Assembly: GCA_947499255.1 (NCBI GenBank)
Contig: CANMNF010000002.1
Coordinates: 942,430 to 1,006,429 of the forward strand
Length of the DNA stretch: 64,000 nucleotides
Source of the DNA: an uncultured Sphingomonadaceae bacterium
GTDB lineage: Bacteria; Pseudomonadota; Alphaproteobacteria; Sphingomonadales; Sphingomonadaceae
Direction: 5' to 3'
A program made the translations under genes and the position numbers. Below the pieces are notes generated by a model. That model was not told the origin of the DNA. It worked only from the letters and a program-made list of their open reading frames with translations, and did no database searches. Shown here piece by piece: positions 1-7,943 of the stretch (its first letter is position 1; each line of letters begins with the position of its first letter).

Positions 1-2176
1 CGAATTGGGCACACCCGATGTATTGGCAGCAAGCGATCGAATTCAGGTCAACGGCAATCTGACGCTTGATGGTACGTTCAACGCAACGGATGTCGGCAAT
101 TTTGGTGATGGTGTGTATCGCTTGATCGATTACACCGGAACTCTGACCGATAATGGTCTTGAAGTTGGCGACTTGCCGGGCGATGTTCTGCCTTCACAGC
201 GCGCAATTCAGGTTTCCCAAGCTGGCCAAATCAACTTGATCGTGGCGACAGAAGCTCCGGCTATCCAGTTCTTCGATGGTATGGATGTTCTTGGCGATCG
301 CGTGATTGACGGCGGTGACGGTGTTTGGGATCTGACCACCACCAACTGGACGGATGCCAATGGTGAACTGAACAACGTGTTCGGTGAGAACTTTGCTGTA
401 TTCACGGGTGCTGCTGGAACAGTAACAGTCGAAGATGACCTTTCGTTCTCGGGTATCCAGTTCATCACTGATGGGTACGTTATCGAAGATGGCGGTGGCA
501 GTTTGACCATCGTCGATAACTTCAGAGACGATAGCACTGACGTGGATGAGAACACCAATTTCCGTGTCGATCCTTCGGTAACTGCAACGATCAACGCAGA
601 AATCCTTGGTACCAACAGCCTCACCAAGCTGGATGCTGGTACGTTGGTTCTCGGCGGCGACAGCACCTATAGCGGCGAAACTTTCGTTGCTGGTGGTACG
701 TTGCAGGTTAATGGCAGCGTAACCTCTGCGGTTACTGTTCAATCAGGCGGTACGCTTTCCGGCACAGGTTTGTTGGGCGGTTTGACTGTCGATGGTACGC
801 TTTCAACCGGTGTCGATGGTCTTGGACAGATTACTGTCAATGGCCTCACGACCTTTAACGCAGGTTCGATCTTCGATGTTGAGCTGACATCAGATGGCGA
901 TGGTGACGTTCTTGGTGTACAAGGCAGCACCGTTATCAATGGCGGCGATGTCGCGATCACCTACGCAGATGGCGATTACGGTAACGCTACGGTTTATACC
1001 ATTTTGGGTGCATCCGCGGTTCAGGGTACATTCGACAGCATCACCGACAATCTCGACAACGTTGACTCGTTCTTGCAATATAACGGCATTCGGGTTGAAG
1101 TTGTCGCCTTGCGCAACGATGTGTTGTTCTCCCAGTTCGGCACGACCGCGAACCAAATTGCCGTTGGCACGATCTTTGATGGCACACCTACCAACGGTGT
1201 TCTGACCCGTGCGCTGCTGTTTGCAGAGCAGGATGAAGCGGTTGCTGTGTTGGATGAGCTATCTGGTGAAGCCTTCGCGGTCACATTGGATCACATCGTA
1301 CGCAGTGCGCACGAGTATCGTCGCCCGTTCGTTGACCGGATGTCCGAACCTGTCGAAGCTGGCGTCGTTGTTTGGGGCGAGCTTGGTGTGGGCAAGGTTG
1401 AGTTCGATGCGCAAACTGGCTTTGCTGGCTACGATGTTGATCGTTCATCCTACGCAAGCGGACTTGAGTTCGGCTTTGGCGAAACCAGCAAAATTGGTGC
1501 TGGCGTCAACTGGGTCGAAGACAATATCGAAATCATCGGTCGCGATGGCGCTGGTACACTCCAGGCCATCACAGCCTTCGGCTATGGTTCGTTCGATTTG
1601 GGTGGCCTGGCGATCAGGCTTGGTGGGGGTTATTCCTTCATCACCAATGAAATCGATCGTTCGCTCGCATTCTTCGGAATTAATGAGCAAGTGTCGAGCG
1701 ACGAAGAAGGTTCGCAAGTTCAGGTTTATGGTGAACTGGCTTACGGCTTTGGCGGGGAAGCATTCCGCGTCGAACCTTTCATCGGTGGTTCTTACTCCAA
1801 GACAGACCTTGACGGCTTCAGCGAAGTTGGTGGACAATTTGCCAGCGTTGCCGCTGCGGGCGTTGATGTAGATCAAACCGTTGGTACCGCAGGTGCTCGT
1901 GCATTCGGTGGTATCGGACCGCACATTTACATCGAAGGTGAAGCGGCAGTCGATAAGTACTTCGGCGATACCCCCGCAACACGACTGCTGAACCTCGGCA
2001 ACCTGCCAGGCTCCTTTACCGTGGCAGCTGATGAGCGTGACGACGTGCTTGTCAGAGGTAGCGTAGGGTTCGGTTTCGAACTGGGCGCTGGTCGCCTTGG
2101 CTTTTCGGGCACCGGCGCGAAGAGCGGCGACGTGAGCGAATTTGGCGGTCAGGTCAGCCTGGATTACAGCTTCTGA
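1..2176 (+). CDS. Autotransporter (type V secretion), 3' part of gene
   Basis: The reading frame is open from the window edge and stops at 2174-2176; the apparent TTG start at position 5 is only where the window cuts in, so the gene is partial at its 5' end. Residues up to about 420 of the visible part are a Gly/Asp/Thr-rich passenger, including an autotransporter-associated repeat around residues 200-270 (LVLGGDSTYSGETFVAGG). The last ~280 residues, from about VVWGELGVGKVEFDA, form a beta-barrel translocator with alternating aromatic/hydrophobic strands ending in YSF, the C-terminal Phe expected of an outer-membrane protein. Known role of the family: the barrel inserts in the outer membrane and the passenger is displayed or released. 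The passenger's function cannot be told from sequence. A double terminator follows. Confidence 0.88.
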   Translation, partial: ELGTPDVLAASDRIQVNGNLTLDGTFNATDVGNFGDGVYRLIDYTGTLTDNGLEVGDLPGDVLPSQRAIQVSQAGQINLIVATEAPAIQFFDGMDVLGDRVIDGGDGVWDLTTTNWTDANGELNNVFGENFAVFTGAAGTVTVEDDLSFSGIQFITDGYVIEDGGGSLTIVDNFRDDSTDVDENTNFRVDPSVTATINAEILGTNSLTKLDAGTLVLGGDSTYSGETFVAGGTLQVNGSVTSAVTVQSGGTLSGTGLLGGLTVDGTLSTGVDGLGQITVNGLTTFNAGSIFDVELTSDGDGDVLGVQGSTVINGGDVAITYADGDYGNATVYTILGASAVQGTFDSITDNLDNVDSFLQYNGIRVEVVALRNDVLFSQFGTTANQIAVGTIFDGTPTNGVLTRALLFAEQDEAVAVLDELSGEAFAVTLDHIVRSAHEYRRPFVDRMSEPVEAGVVVWGELGVGKVEFDAQTGFAGYDVDRSSYASGLEFGFGETSKIGAGVNWVEDNIEIIGRDGAGTLQAITAFGYGSFDLGGLAIRLGGGYSFITNEIDRSLAFFGINEQVSSDEEGSQVQVYGELAYGFGGEAFRVEPFIGGSYSKTDLDGFSEVGGQFASVAAAGVDVDQTVGTAGARAFGGIGPHIYIEGEAAVDKYFGDTPATRLLNLGNLPGSFTVAADERDDVLVRGSVGFGFELGAGRLGFSGTGAKSGDVSEFGGQVSLDYSF

Positions 2177-2183
2177 TCAAACG

Positions 2184-2220
2184 ATGCGGTGCGGGCAATT
2201 GTTTGCTCGCGCCGCATTTT
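2184..2220 (+). terminator. Intrinsic terminator after the autotransporter
   Basis: A 15-bp stem (ATGCGGTGCGGGCAA pairing with TTGCTCGCGCCGCAT, two G-U pairs) with a very short loop is followed by TTTT. It lies 7 nt after the autotransporter stop codon. Confidence 0.75.
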
Positions 2221-2248
2221 GATTGCACGTTTGTTGAATGGATAAAGT

Positions 2249-2287
2249 AAGGCACGTCACCCTAGAAGGTGGCGTGCCTTGTTTTTT
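2249..2287 (+). terminator. Second intrinsic terminator, strong
   Basis: The stem AAGGCACGTCACC / GGTGGCGTGCCTT (13 bp, one G-U pair) with a 6-nt loop is followed by G and six T. It is the second of two tandem terminators after the autotransporter. Confidence 0.85.
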
Positions 2288-2289
2288 AC

Positions 2290-3230
2290 ACCAGTCAAAA
2301 CCTGCAAAGTACCCTCGTTACACGACCCCAATTGCGGGATCGATCAACGCTATGGCGGAGAGCAAGTGCGGCTTGTTGGTGGTTTTGAACGGTCTCACCT
2401 GGAAATAGTATCGCCGATGGGCGCGGCCAAGATCGGCGAAATCGCCGGGGTGATAAGCCGTTTGACTATCTTTGCGAGCGGTGTCCGTGCAAGAGGCGAT
2501 CCCAACGGGGAATTTCAACGCCTTGTATACGATTTACGATAGTGGTCCCGAAACCTGCCAAGGTCTCACTTCGATAGACATAAGGTTCTGCCGACGGGTC
2601 TGGTCATACAATGCGGAGGTTTATCGCGCTGATCAGACTGCCTAAATTGGGCTTGCTGACCAGACACCTTCCGGGGCGTTGAACAGCGCGAATTTCGAAT
2701 ATGGCTTTTTCGCCACATGGATATCAGACATTCTGGGGGCCACCAGGAGGGCACGCCTCAATGTTGCTATAGGAGGACCTCTCGCAGCTTACCGGGCGCG
2801 GCACATCCTAGATGCGATCGCTCAACCCTATACGGCTCTGCGCCGAATGCGGCATCCTGCCGACCGGTATAGAGCTTTTGATACCACCTGCGATCTACAT
2901 CGCGGATAGTCTTTGGCCTCCTACGGCGCTGCATATCTTTCGTAGATCAACAAACTTTCGCCCAGCGCTTCTTTTGGCAAGGGTCGGACAATCTCGTTTG
3001 TCGCCGACCTTTTTCGGCCAACTTCCAATGCTATTGCAAGGAACATGAGCGATTGATTTTGAGCGGGATGGATGTCACGAAGTGTCTCGGGTTTGAAGCC
3101 GGAAATTTGCGGGCGGAGAGCCTGTGATTGGCGCGGCGGTGGTTTGTTTGCAAGCTTGTAGGACTGACCATTTCGGACCCGCGAACAATTCTTGGTGCTC
3201 GTTGACCAATTCACCATTCGTCCATTCGGG
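2290..3230. other. About 0.95 kb without a recognisable gene
   Basis: No frame here combines a ribosome-binding site, typical codon use and a recognisable protein. Short frames on both strands (for example + 2279-2542, + 2679-2909 and - 2921-3457) have compositions rich in Arg, Cys and Trp like non-coding shadows. Base composition looks more mixed than in the neighbouring genes, so a decayed gene or acquired remnant is possible, but no family could be named. The 3' end must hold the promoter and leader of the gene starting at 3281. Confidence 0.5.
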
Positions 3231-3280
3231 AACTCATAGAGCCGGGCGAGATCCCACGTTAAAAGACAAGAGGAAGAGCC

Positions 3281-4909
3281 ATGAAAAGATCGACGAGCCT
3301 GTTGCTTGCCGGGTTGTGCGCGGCATCCACGCTCCCTGCCTATGCGCAATCGACAGACAAGGCAGCGGATAGCGAACGGGGAGGTTTCTTCCTGCCGGAT
3401 TATTCCTATGCCGGTTATCGTTTCGGGGAAGAACAAATCCCTGTCGATTTCGGGCAAGCTTTCATGGTGGCAGATTACGGCGCGCGGGCCGATGACGAGA
3501 TCGATGACACTGCGGCAGTGAAGGCCGCCATGGATGCCGCCTACAAGGTTAATGGACCGGTGCGGATCGTCTTTGGCCCCGGCAAATATATCCTGACCGA
3601 AGTGTTCGCACTAGACCGCTCGCAGACCGTAATCCAAGGTGCCGGGCCGGGCGAAAATGGGACACAGTTGCATTTCCCGCTTCCCTTGGACACGATCGAA
3701 AACAACGGCAAGTTTGACCGGGACCGCGTTGAGTACGACCGCAAAAAGGCCGAAGACGATAGTCTCCCTCGTCTGTACCAATCTCCCCATTCCTGGACCG
3801 GTGGGCTTTTCTGGATCGGTAAGGGCGGCGGCGGCAGCAATGGACGTGCAGAATTGACGCAGTTCCTCGTGGGTGCGCGGGAAAGCGAAGTCATAGGTGT
3901 GCGATATCCCAACAGGCTTCGTGAAGGCGATTGGGTGGAGATCACTTGGAACACCGAGGAAAAAGACGCTATCATAACCGAATTGTATGGCGATACCGAT
4001 CTTGAGATCGGTCCAGCCCATTTCAACAGCAAGAACCCTGTGGTGACCCATCGTAGCAAAATTGCTTCGATTGATGGAAATGCAGTGACCTTGCGGTCTC
4101 CGATGCCACATCCCGCCAGCGCTGATGTGCCTGCCATGATAAGTGTCTGGTCTCCGGTGGAACAGGTCGGGATTGAGGATTTGGCAATCACTTTTCCCGA
4201 CACGCCGCATCTGGGGCATCACAGGGAGCTGGGCTATAACGGTATTTTCATGACCAACGCCGTTGATAGCTGGGTAAGCAATGTCACCATTCTGAATGCT
4301 GATGCAGGGATTTTGACCCATACGTCAGCCAATTCGACATATCGGGACATTACAACACGGGGTGAGCGTCTGGCGCATTACTCTGTGCATATCGGCAGCT
4401 CGAACGGCATCCTGGCTGAACGGGTGAATGCATACAATCCGGTCCGCCATACGTTTTCGTTCAACACAAAATCGGTCCGTTCAGTATTCAAAGACAGCGT
4501 TGGCTGGACGACCCCGATGTTCGACCAGCATGCCGGCGCGAACAACCAGAATTTGTATGATAGCATCACCATGCATATCGAAGCCGAGCGCAACAGGGAT
4601 GATGAGGCTTACTACGATTTGTGGCGAGGGACCGGTTCGTCCCGGTGGCAACCGGGCAGCGGGCGTTACAACACAAGCTGGAACACGCAGGTAATCGTAA
4701 AATCAGGCGCGGCGGACGATGAGACGGTCATCCTGCAAGGTCGCGGTGAAGGGCCAGAGGCGCGTGTGATCGGTGTGTATGGCAACAGGCCATTCGAAGT
4801 CGCTTACGTCCCGCAGCCCGTGGCGGAATATGTGAACGAAAAAGTGACCGCCATCCCGTCGCTTTACGAATTCCAATTGCAACAAAGGCTCGCCAAAGCA
4901 GCGCAGTAA
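3281..4909 (+). CDS. Secreted right-handed beta-helix protein, pectate-lyase-3-like (putative polysaccharide lyase/hydrolase)
   Basis: 542 residues. The ATG is preceded by AAGAGGAAGAG, and residues 1-23 are a clear Sec signal peptide (MKRSTSLLLAGLCAASTLPAYAQ). Residues ~65-115 match the start of the pectate-lyase-3/GH28-like beta-helix fold: VADYGARADDEIDD followed by AAVKAAMDAA and FGPGKYILTEVF, ending in a QGAG turn. The rest shows the N/G/V-spaced rungs of a parallel beta-helix, with residues ~300-440 the most regular. No catalytic residues could be assigned with certainty, so lyase versus hydrolase is open. It faces, tail to tail, an operon of two sulfatases and a GH105-type hydrolase, which suggests an extracytoplasmic role in cutting a sulfated uronic-acid polysaccharide (inference). 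Confidence 0.7.
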   Translation: MKRSTSLLLAGLCAASTLPAYAQSTDKAADSERGGFFLPDYSYAGYRFGEEQIPVDFGQAFMVADYGARADDEIDDTAAVKAAMDAAYKVNGPVRIVFGPGKYILTEVFALDRSQTVIQGAGPGENGTQLHFPLPLDTIENNGKFDRDRVEYDRKKAEDDSLPRLYQSPHSWTGGLFWIGKGGGGSNGRAELTQFLVGARESEVIGVRYPNRLREGDWVEITWNTEEKDAIITELYGDTDLEIGPAHFNSKNPVVTHRSKIASIDGNAVTLRSPMPHPASADVPAMISVWSPVEQVGIEDLAITFPDTPHLGHHRELGYNGIFMTNAVDSWVSNVTILNADAGILTHTSANSTYRDITTRGERLAHYSVHIGSSNGILAERVNAYNPVRHTFSFNTKSVRSVFKDSVGWTTPMFDQHAGANNQNLYDSITMHIEAERNRDDEAYYDLWRGTGSSRWQPGSGRYNTSWNTQVIVKSGAADDETVILQGRGEGPEARVIGVYGNRPFEVAYVPQPVAEYVNEKVTAIPSLYEFQLQQRLAKAAQ

Positions 4910-4931
4910 GACAAACAATCGCACACATAAC

Positions 4932-4974
4932 AAAGCCCGCCGCTCCTGTTCAAAACGGGAGCGGCGGGCTTTTT
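4932..4974. terminator. Bidirectional terminator between convergent genes
   Basis: The long perfect stem AAAGCCCGCCGCTCC / GGAGCGGCGGGCTTT is extended inward by TGTT/AACG and flanked by A-rich and T-rich tracts. It sits between the stops of the beta-helix gene (+) and the GH105-type gene (-), so it can serve both. Confidence 0.88.
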
Positions 4975-4989
4975 CATGCAATCGGTATT

Positions 4990-6237
4990 TTATTTAGCGA
5001 GTTCGGCTACCTCAGCTGCGGCCAGAAGTACTGCTCCCACGCCATAAAGCTGGGTATCGGACTTGAGCACTGGCTCAGGTGCTTTGCCAACTTGCTGGAC
5101 CCATTCCACTTTGCCATCTGCAGCAACAGCATCGGCGATCGCATTCCAGCCATTTGTAACGGTGCCGCCAAACTCATCGGCGCTCAAATAACCATGATTG
5201 AGACCCCATGCCAGACCAAAGGTGATAAAGGCCGTGCCGCTGGTCTCCGGAGTTGTCACCGCGTCGGGATCCATTAGTGATGCAGGCCAATAGCCGTTTT
5301 CACGCTGCAGCGGCTTCATTGCCCGTGCCATTTCCTCAAACAGCGTTACATAGCGCGCCCGGTTGGGATGATCTTTTGGCATGTCTTCCAGTAGCAAAGC
5401 CAGTCCACCAAAAACCCATCCATTGCCACGGCTCCAAAACACTGGTTTGCCATTCGGGCTTTTGGCATCGAAATACCGGCTGTCGCGGTAGAACAGATGC
5501 AATTCATCGTCATACATATAATCGGTGGCAGCCCAGAATTCCTTGTCAGCATAGACGCTGTATGCCTGATTGCCGGTGGCATTTGCCATTTGCTGCCAAA
5601 GACGCGGCGCCATGAAAAGCGCATCGGCCCAGCACCAGCGTTCCTGACATGTGCCTTCCCACCGCGTGCGAGAGGCAGGAATAAACTCGAGCGAATTTGT
5701 CGGCTCGTCAGCCAGGATCAGGTCAAGGCGCGCCTGTGAGGGGGCGATAACCGCAGGATCTTTGGTCTTTTCGTAAAGCCACATGTAAGATTGGCCGATC
5801 GTATAATAATCGGCGTGACGCAATTCGCTTCCAAGTTCAAAATTGTTGCGCGATATTTCGCTGGCGACAGCCGCTGCTGCTGCATCGTCACCAGTATGGT
5901 CGGCCCAATGCGTCATTCCGATAAACAGGCTGGCCTGAACCCAACCAAGCGGATCTTCGGTATCGTGCAGGAAAGTTCGAACATAGGGAAATTCATCAAG
6001 CCGCACACGCTGCCAATCAGCCACTTTTTGACCCTTAGCGAGCACGTCTGCTTTGCTTGGCAAGCCGTCAAGCGTGGTTGCCATCATTGGGGCAGCAGCG
6101 CTTTTTTGCATCCCTGTCTCAGCCGTTTGCGCCGTACATGCGGCCGAGCCAAGCGCCAATGCGCCCGCAGCTCCTGCCAGCAATGTTTTGCGCAGGCGAT
6201 ATCCAACCGTGTTTGCTTTTCCAAAAATACGTGTCAC
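4990..6237 (-). CDS. GH105/GH88-type unsaturated uronyl (rhamnogalacturonyl) hydrolase, exported
   Basis: About 415 residues from the chosen GTG at 6237, which has AAAGGA 8 nt upstream and gives a compact export signal (RKTLLAGAAGALALGSAAC, possibly a lipoprotein). A longer frame from GTG 6315 overlaps the upstream stop (GTGA) and remains an alternative. The body is an alpha/alpha-barrel with family landmarks CQERWCWADALFMAP and WSRGNGWVFGGL and a C-terminal SGTAFITFGLAWGLN segment. The family removes 4,5-unsaturated uronic acids from the ends of oligosaccharides made by lyases, acting by hydration of the double bond. Last gene of an operon with two sulfatases, consistent with trimming of sulfated lyase products. 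Confidence 0.82.
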   Translation of the reverse strand: MTRIFGKANTVGYRLRKTLLAGAAGALALGSAACTAQTAETGMQKSAAAPMMATTLDGLPSKADVLAKGQKVADWQRVRLDEFPYVRTFLHDTEDPLGWVQASLFIGMTHWADHTGDDAAAAAVASEISRNNFELGSELRHADYYTIGQSYMWLYEKTKDPAVIAPSQARLDLILADEPTNSLEFIPASRTRWEGTCQERWCWADALFMAPRLWQQMANATGNQAYSVYADKEFWAATDYMYDDELHLFYRDSRYFDAKSPNGKPVFWSRGNGWVFGGLALLLEDMPKDHPNRARYVTLFEEMARAMKPLQRENGYWPASLMDPDAVTTPETSGTAFITFGLAWGLNHGYLSADEFGGTVTNGWNAIADAVAADGKVEWVQQVGKAPEPVLKSDTQLYGVGAVLLAAAEVAELAK

Positions 6238-6311
6238 GTTTTCATCCTTTTTTTTCAACCAAAAATTTGTCGCATCATCATCTAAGCATTGCCCAGCTTT
6301 TGATGCTGTAT

Positions 6312-7943
6312 TCACATGGGTCCATGGCGCTTGTTCAGTCGCAAGGCTTCCATTTCTGCCAGAATGCCTGCCATCGCCGGATCATCCGCGATGTTGAGAC
6401 GTTCGAACGGGTCTTCGCGCAGATCATACAATTCGGTGTCGAGCACCAAGTTATCTGTTGTCCGGAACCATGAGACATAGCGAAAATCTTTCGTGCGGAC
6501 AGCATAGCCCATGATGCCTTTGCCGTCTCTTCCGCGATAGAATTGCGTAAGCGCAGCATCCTTGAAATCCTGATCAGGGTTTTCCAGCAAAATTTCGAAA
6601 TTTTCGCCTTCAAGATCGGAGGGTGCGGTCAGGCCAGCCATCGCTGCGAGCGTTGGAAACAGGTCAATCGTTTCGACAATCGCCGATGTTCGGCGACTTT
6701 CGCGATCTCCGGGCATGCTGATCATCAGCGGAACGCGGGTGTCGATTTCCAGATTGGTGTGCTTGTTGAAAGCTCCGTAATCACCAACCTTATATCCATG
6801 ATCGCCCCACAGAACGATGATCGTGTTCTCTTCAAGATCAAGTTCTTTCAGCGTATCGAGAACTTTCCCAACCAACGCATCGGCATAAGAAATAGCAGCA
6901 TAATACCCATGGTTCATTTTTCTGACGAAGGGATCGGAGAAGCCTTCCCCAGCCTGCGGCGTCCAGGGATAATTGCGCAATTCGCCTGAGTTGTTGACCG
7001 AATATCGCGAGGCATTTTCAGGCGGCGCGGTTATTGTCGGCATTGGCACGGCCGCCTCATCGTACAAATCCCAGTATTTCTTGGGTGCGTTGAACGGCAA
7101 GTGTGGCTTGCGGATGCCTACAACAAAGAAGAAGGGTTTGTCTGTTTGCGCCAACCGATGCATTTGCTGAACAGCGAACAACGTGTTTGCACCATCGATA
7201 TGGCCCGCATCATCAACATTGGCGATTTCATAAGGCGCAGGGCGCCATGGCTTTCCGGCTTCATCCCGCCATTTTACCGCTTCGAGATAGCTTTCGGGAT
7301 TGACCATCTTCTGACGCATTTTCCAAGAGCGATCCGATTCATGGTCAAGCACGGGCATCGACCAGCCATCCTCGCTATCATGATAGAGGTGATAGATTTT
7401 TCCCACCCCTACGGATTCATATCCATTGGCCTTGAAAAAGCCGTTCATAGTCCGCTCTGCCGGGATCGCGTCCTGCACAAGCTTGGTCGTATCTCTGCTA
7501 TAATAAATCTGCGTTGTGTCCGGGCGCAGGCCTGACATAAGAGCGGCGCGTGAAGGTGAACATGTCGCCATCGGGACATAGGCGCGATCAAAGACCAAAC
7601 TACGTGCCGCCAGCGCATCGATATTGGGCGTGACAGCAAATGTGTCGCCATAAGCGCCAAGGCTTGGCCGCAGATCATCGATGGCCAGAAACAGAATATT
7701 GGGTGGCCTATCTTCCTGCGCATTCGCGATAGCCGGGCTTACCGCCAGAAATGCGAGGGCTGCCACAAGCTGTGGGATGTGAAAACAACTCCGGACAAGG
7801 CCCGTCACGATATCTGCAAATTCCTCCCAAGCGGACACATGGCTGCTTGGATGCATCTGCCTTGCCTCGCCATGTGCAGGAGCTGACGCGACTTTGGAGT
7901 GGTCGACGGGATTATGGTCGATGGGGTTTAGGTTTGCGTTCAT
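6312..7943 (-). CDS. Sulfatase, iduronate-2-sulfatase-like (copy 1)
   Basis: 543 residues from ATG 7943, which overlaps the upstream sulfatase stop (ATGA). An alternative ATG at 7856 has AAGG upstream and gives a shorter leader. The signal peptide hydrophobic core is LVAALAFLAVSPAIANA. Sulfatase landmarks: metal-binding DDLRPSLGAYGD, the formylglycine motif CSPSR, KPHLPFNAPKKYWDLYDE, and GDHGYKVGDYGAFNKHTN, the arrangement of iduronate-2-sulfatase relatives. The Cys should be oxidised to formylglycine by a maturase not seen here. Predicted role: periplasmic desulfation of a sulfated uronate/hexose oligosaccharide. It is very similar throughout to the next sulfatase, indicating tandem duplication. 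Confidence 0.88.
   Translation of the reverse strand: MNANLNPIDHNPVDHSKVASAPAHGEARQMHPSSHVSAWEEFADIVTGLVRSCFHIPQLVAALAFLAVSPAIANAQEDRPPNILFLAIDDLRPSLGAYGDTFAVTPNIDALAARSLVFDRAYVPMATCSPSRAALMSGLRPDTTQIYYSRDTTKLVQDAIPAERTMNGFFKANGYESVGVGKIYHLYHDSEDGWSMPVLDHESDRSWKMRQKMVNPESYLEAVKWRDEAGKPWRPAPYEIANVDDAGHIDGANTLFAVQQMHRLAQTDKPFFFVVGIRKPHLPFNAPKKYWDLYDEAAVPMPTITAPPENASRYSVNNSGELRNYPWTPQAGEGFSDPFVRKMNHGYYAAISYADALVGKVLDTLKELDLEENTIIVLWGDHGYKVGDYGAFNKHTNLEIDTRVPLMISMPGDRESRRTSAIVETIDLFPTLAAMAGLTAPSDLEGENFEILLENPDQDFKDAALTQFYRGRDGKGIMGYAVRTKDFRYVSWFRTTDNLVLDTELYDLREDPFERLNIADDPAMAGILAEMEALRLNKRHGPM

Noticed and set aside
2921-3457. 178-residue - strand frame overlapping the start of the beta-helix gene
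   Set aside because: It opposes the signal peptide of the 3281 gene, has no recognisable domain or ribosome-binding site, and its composition is not like neighbouring proteins.
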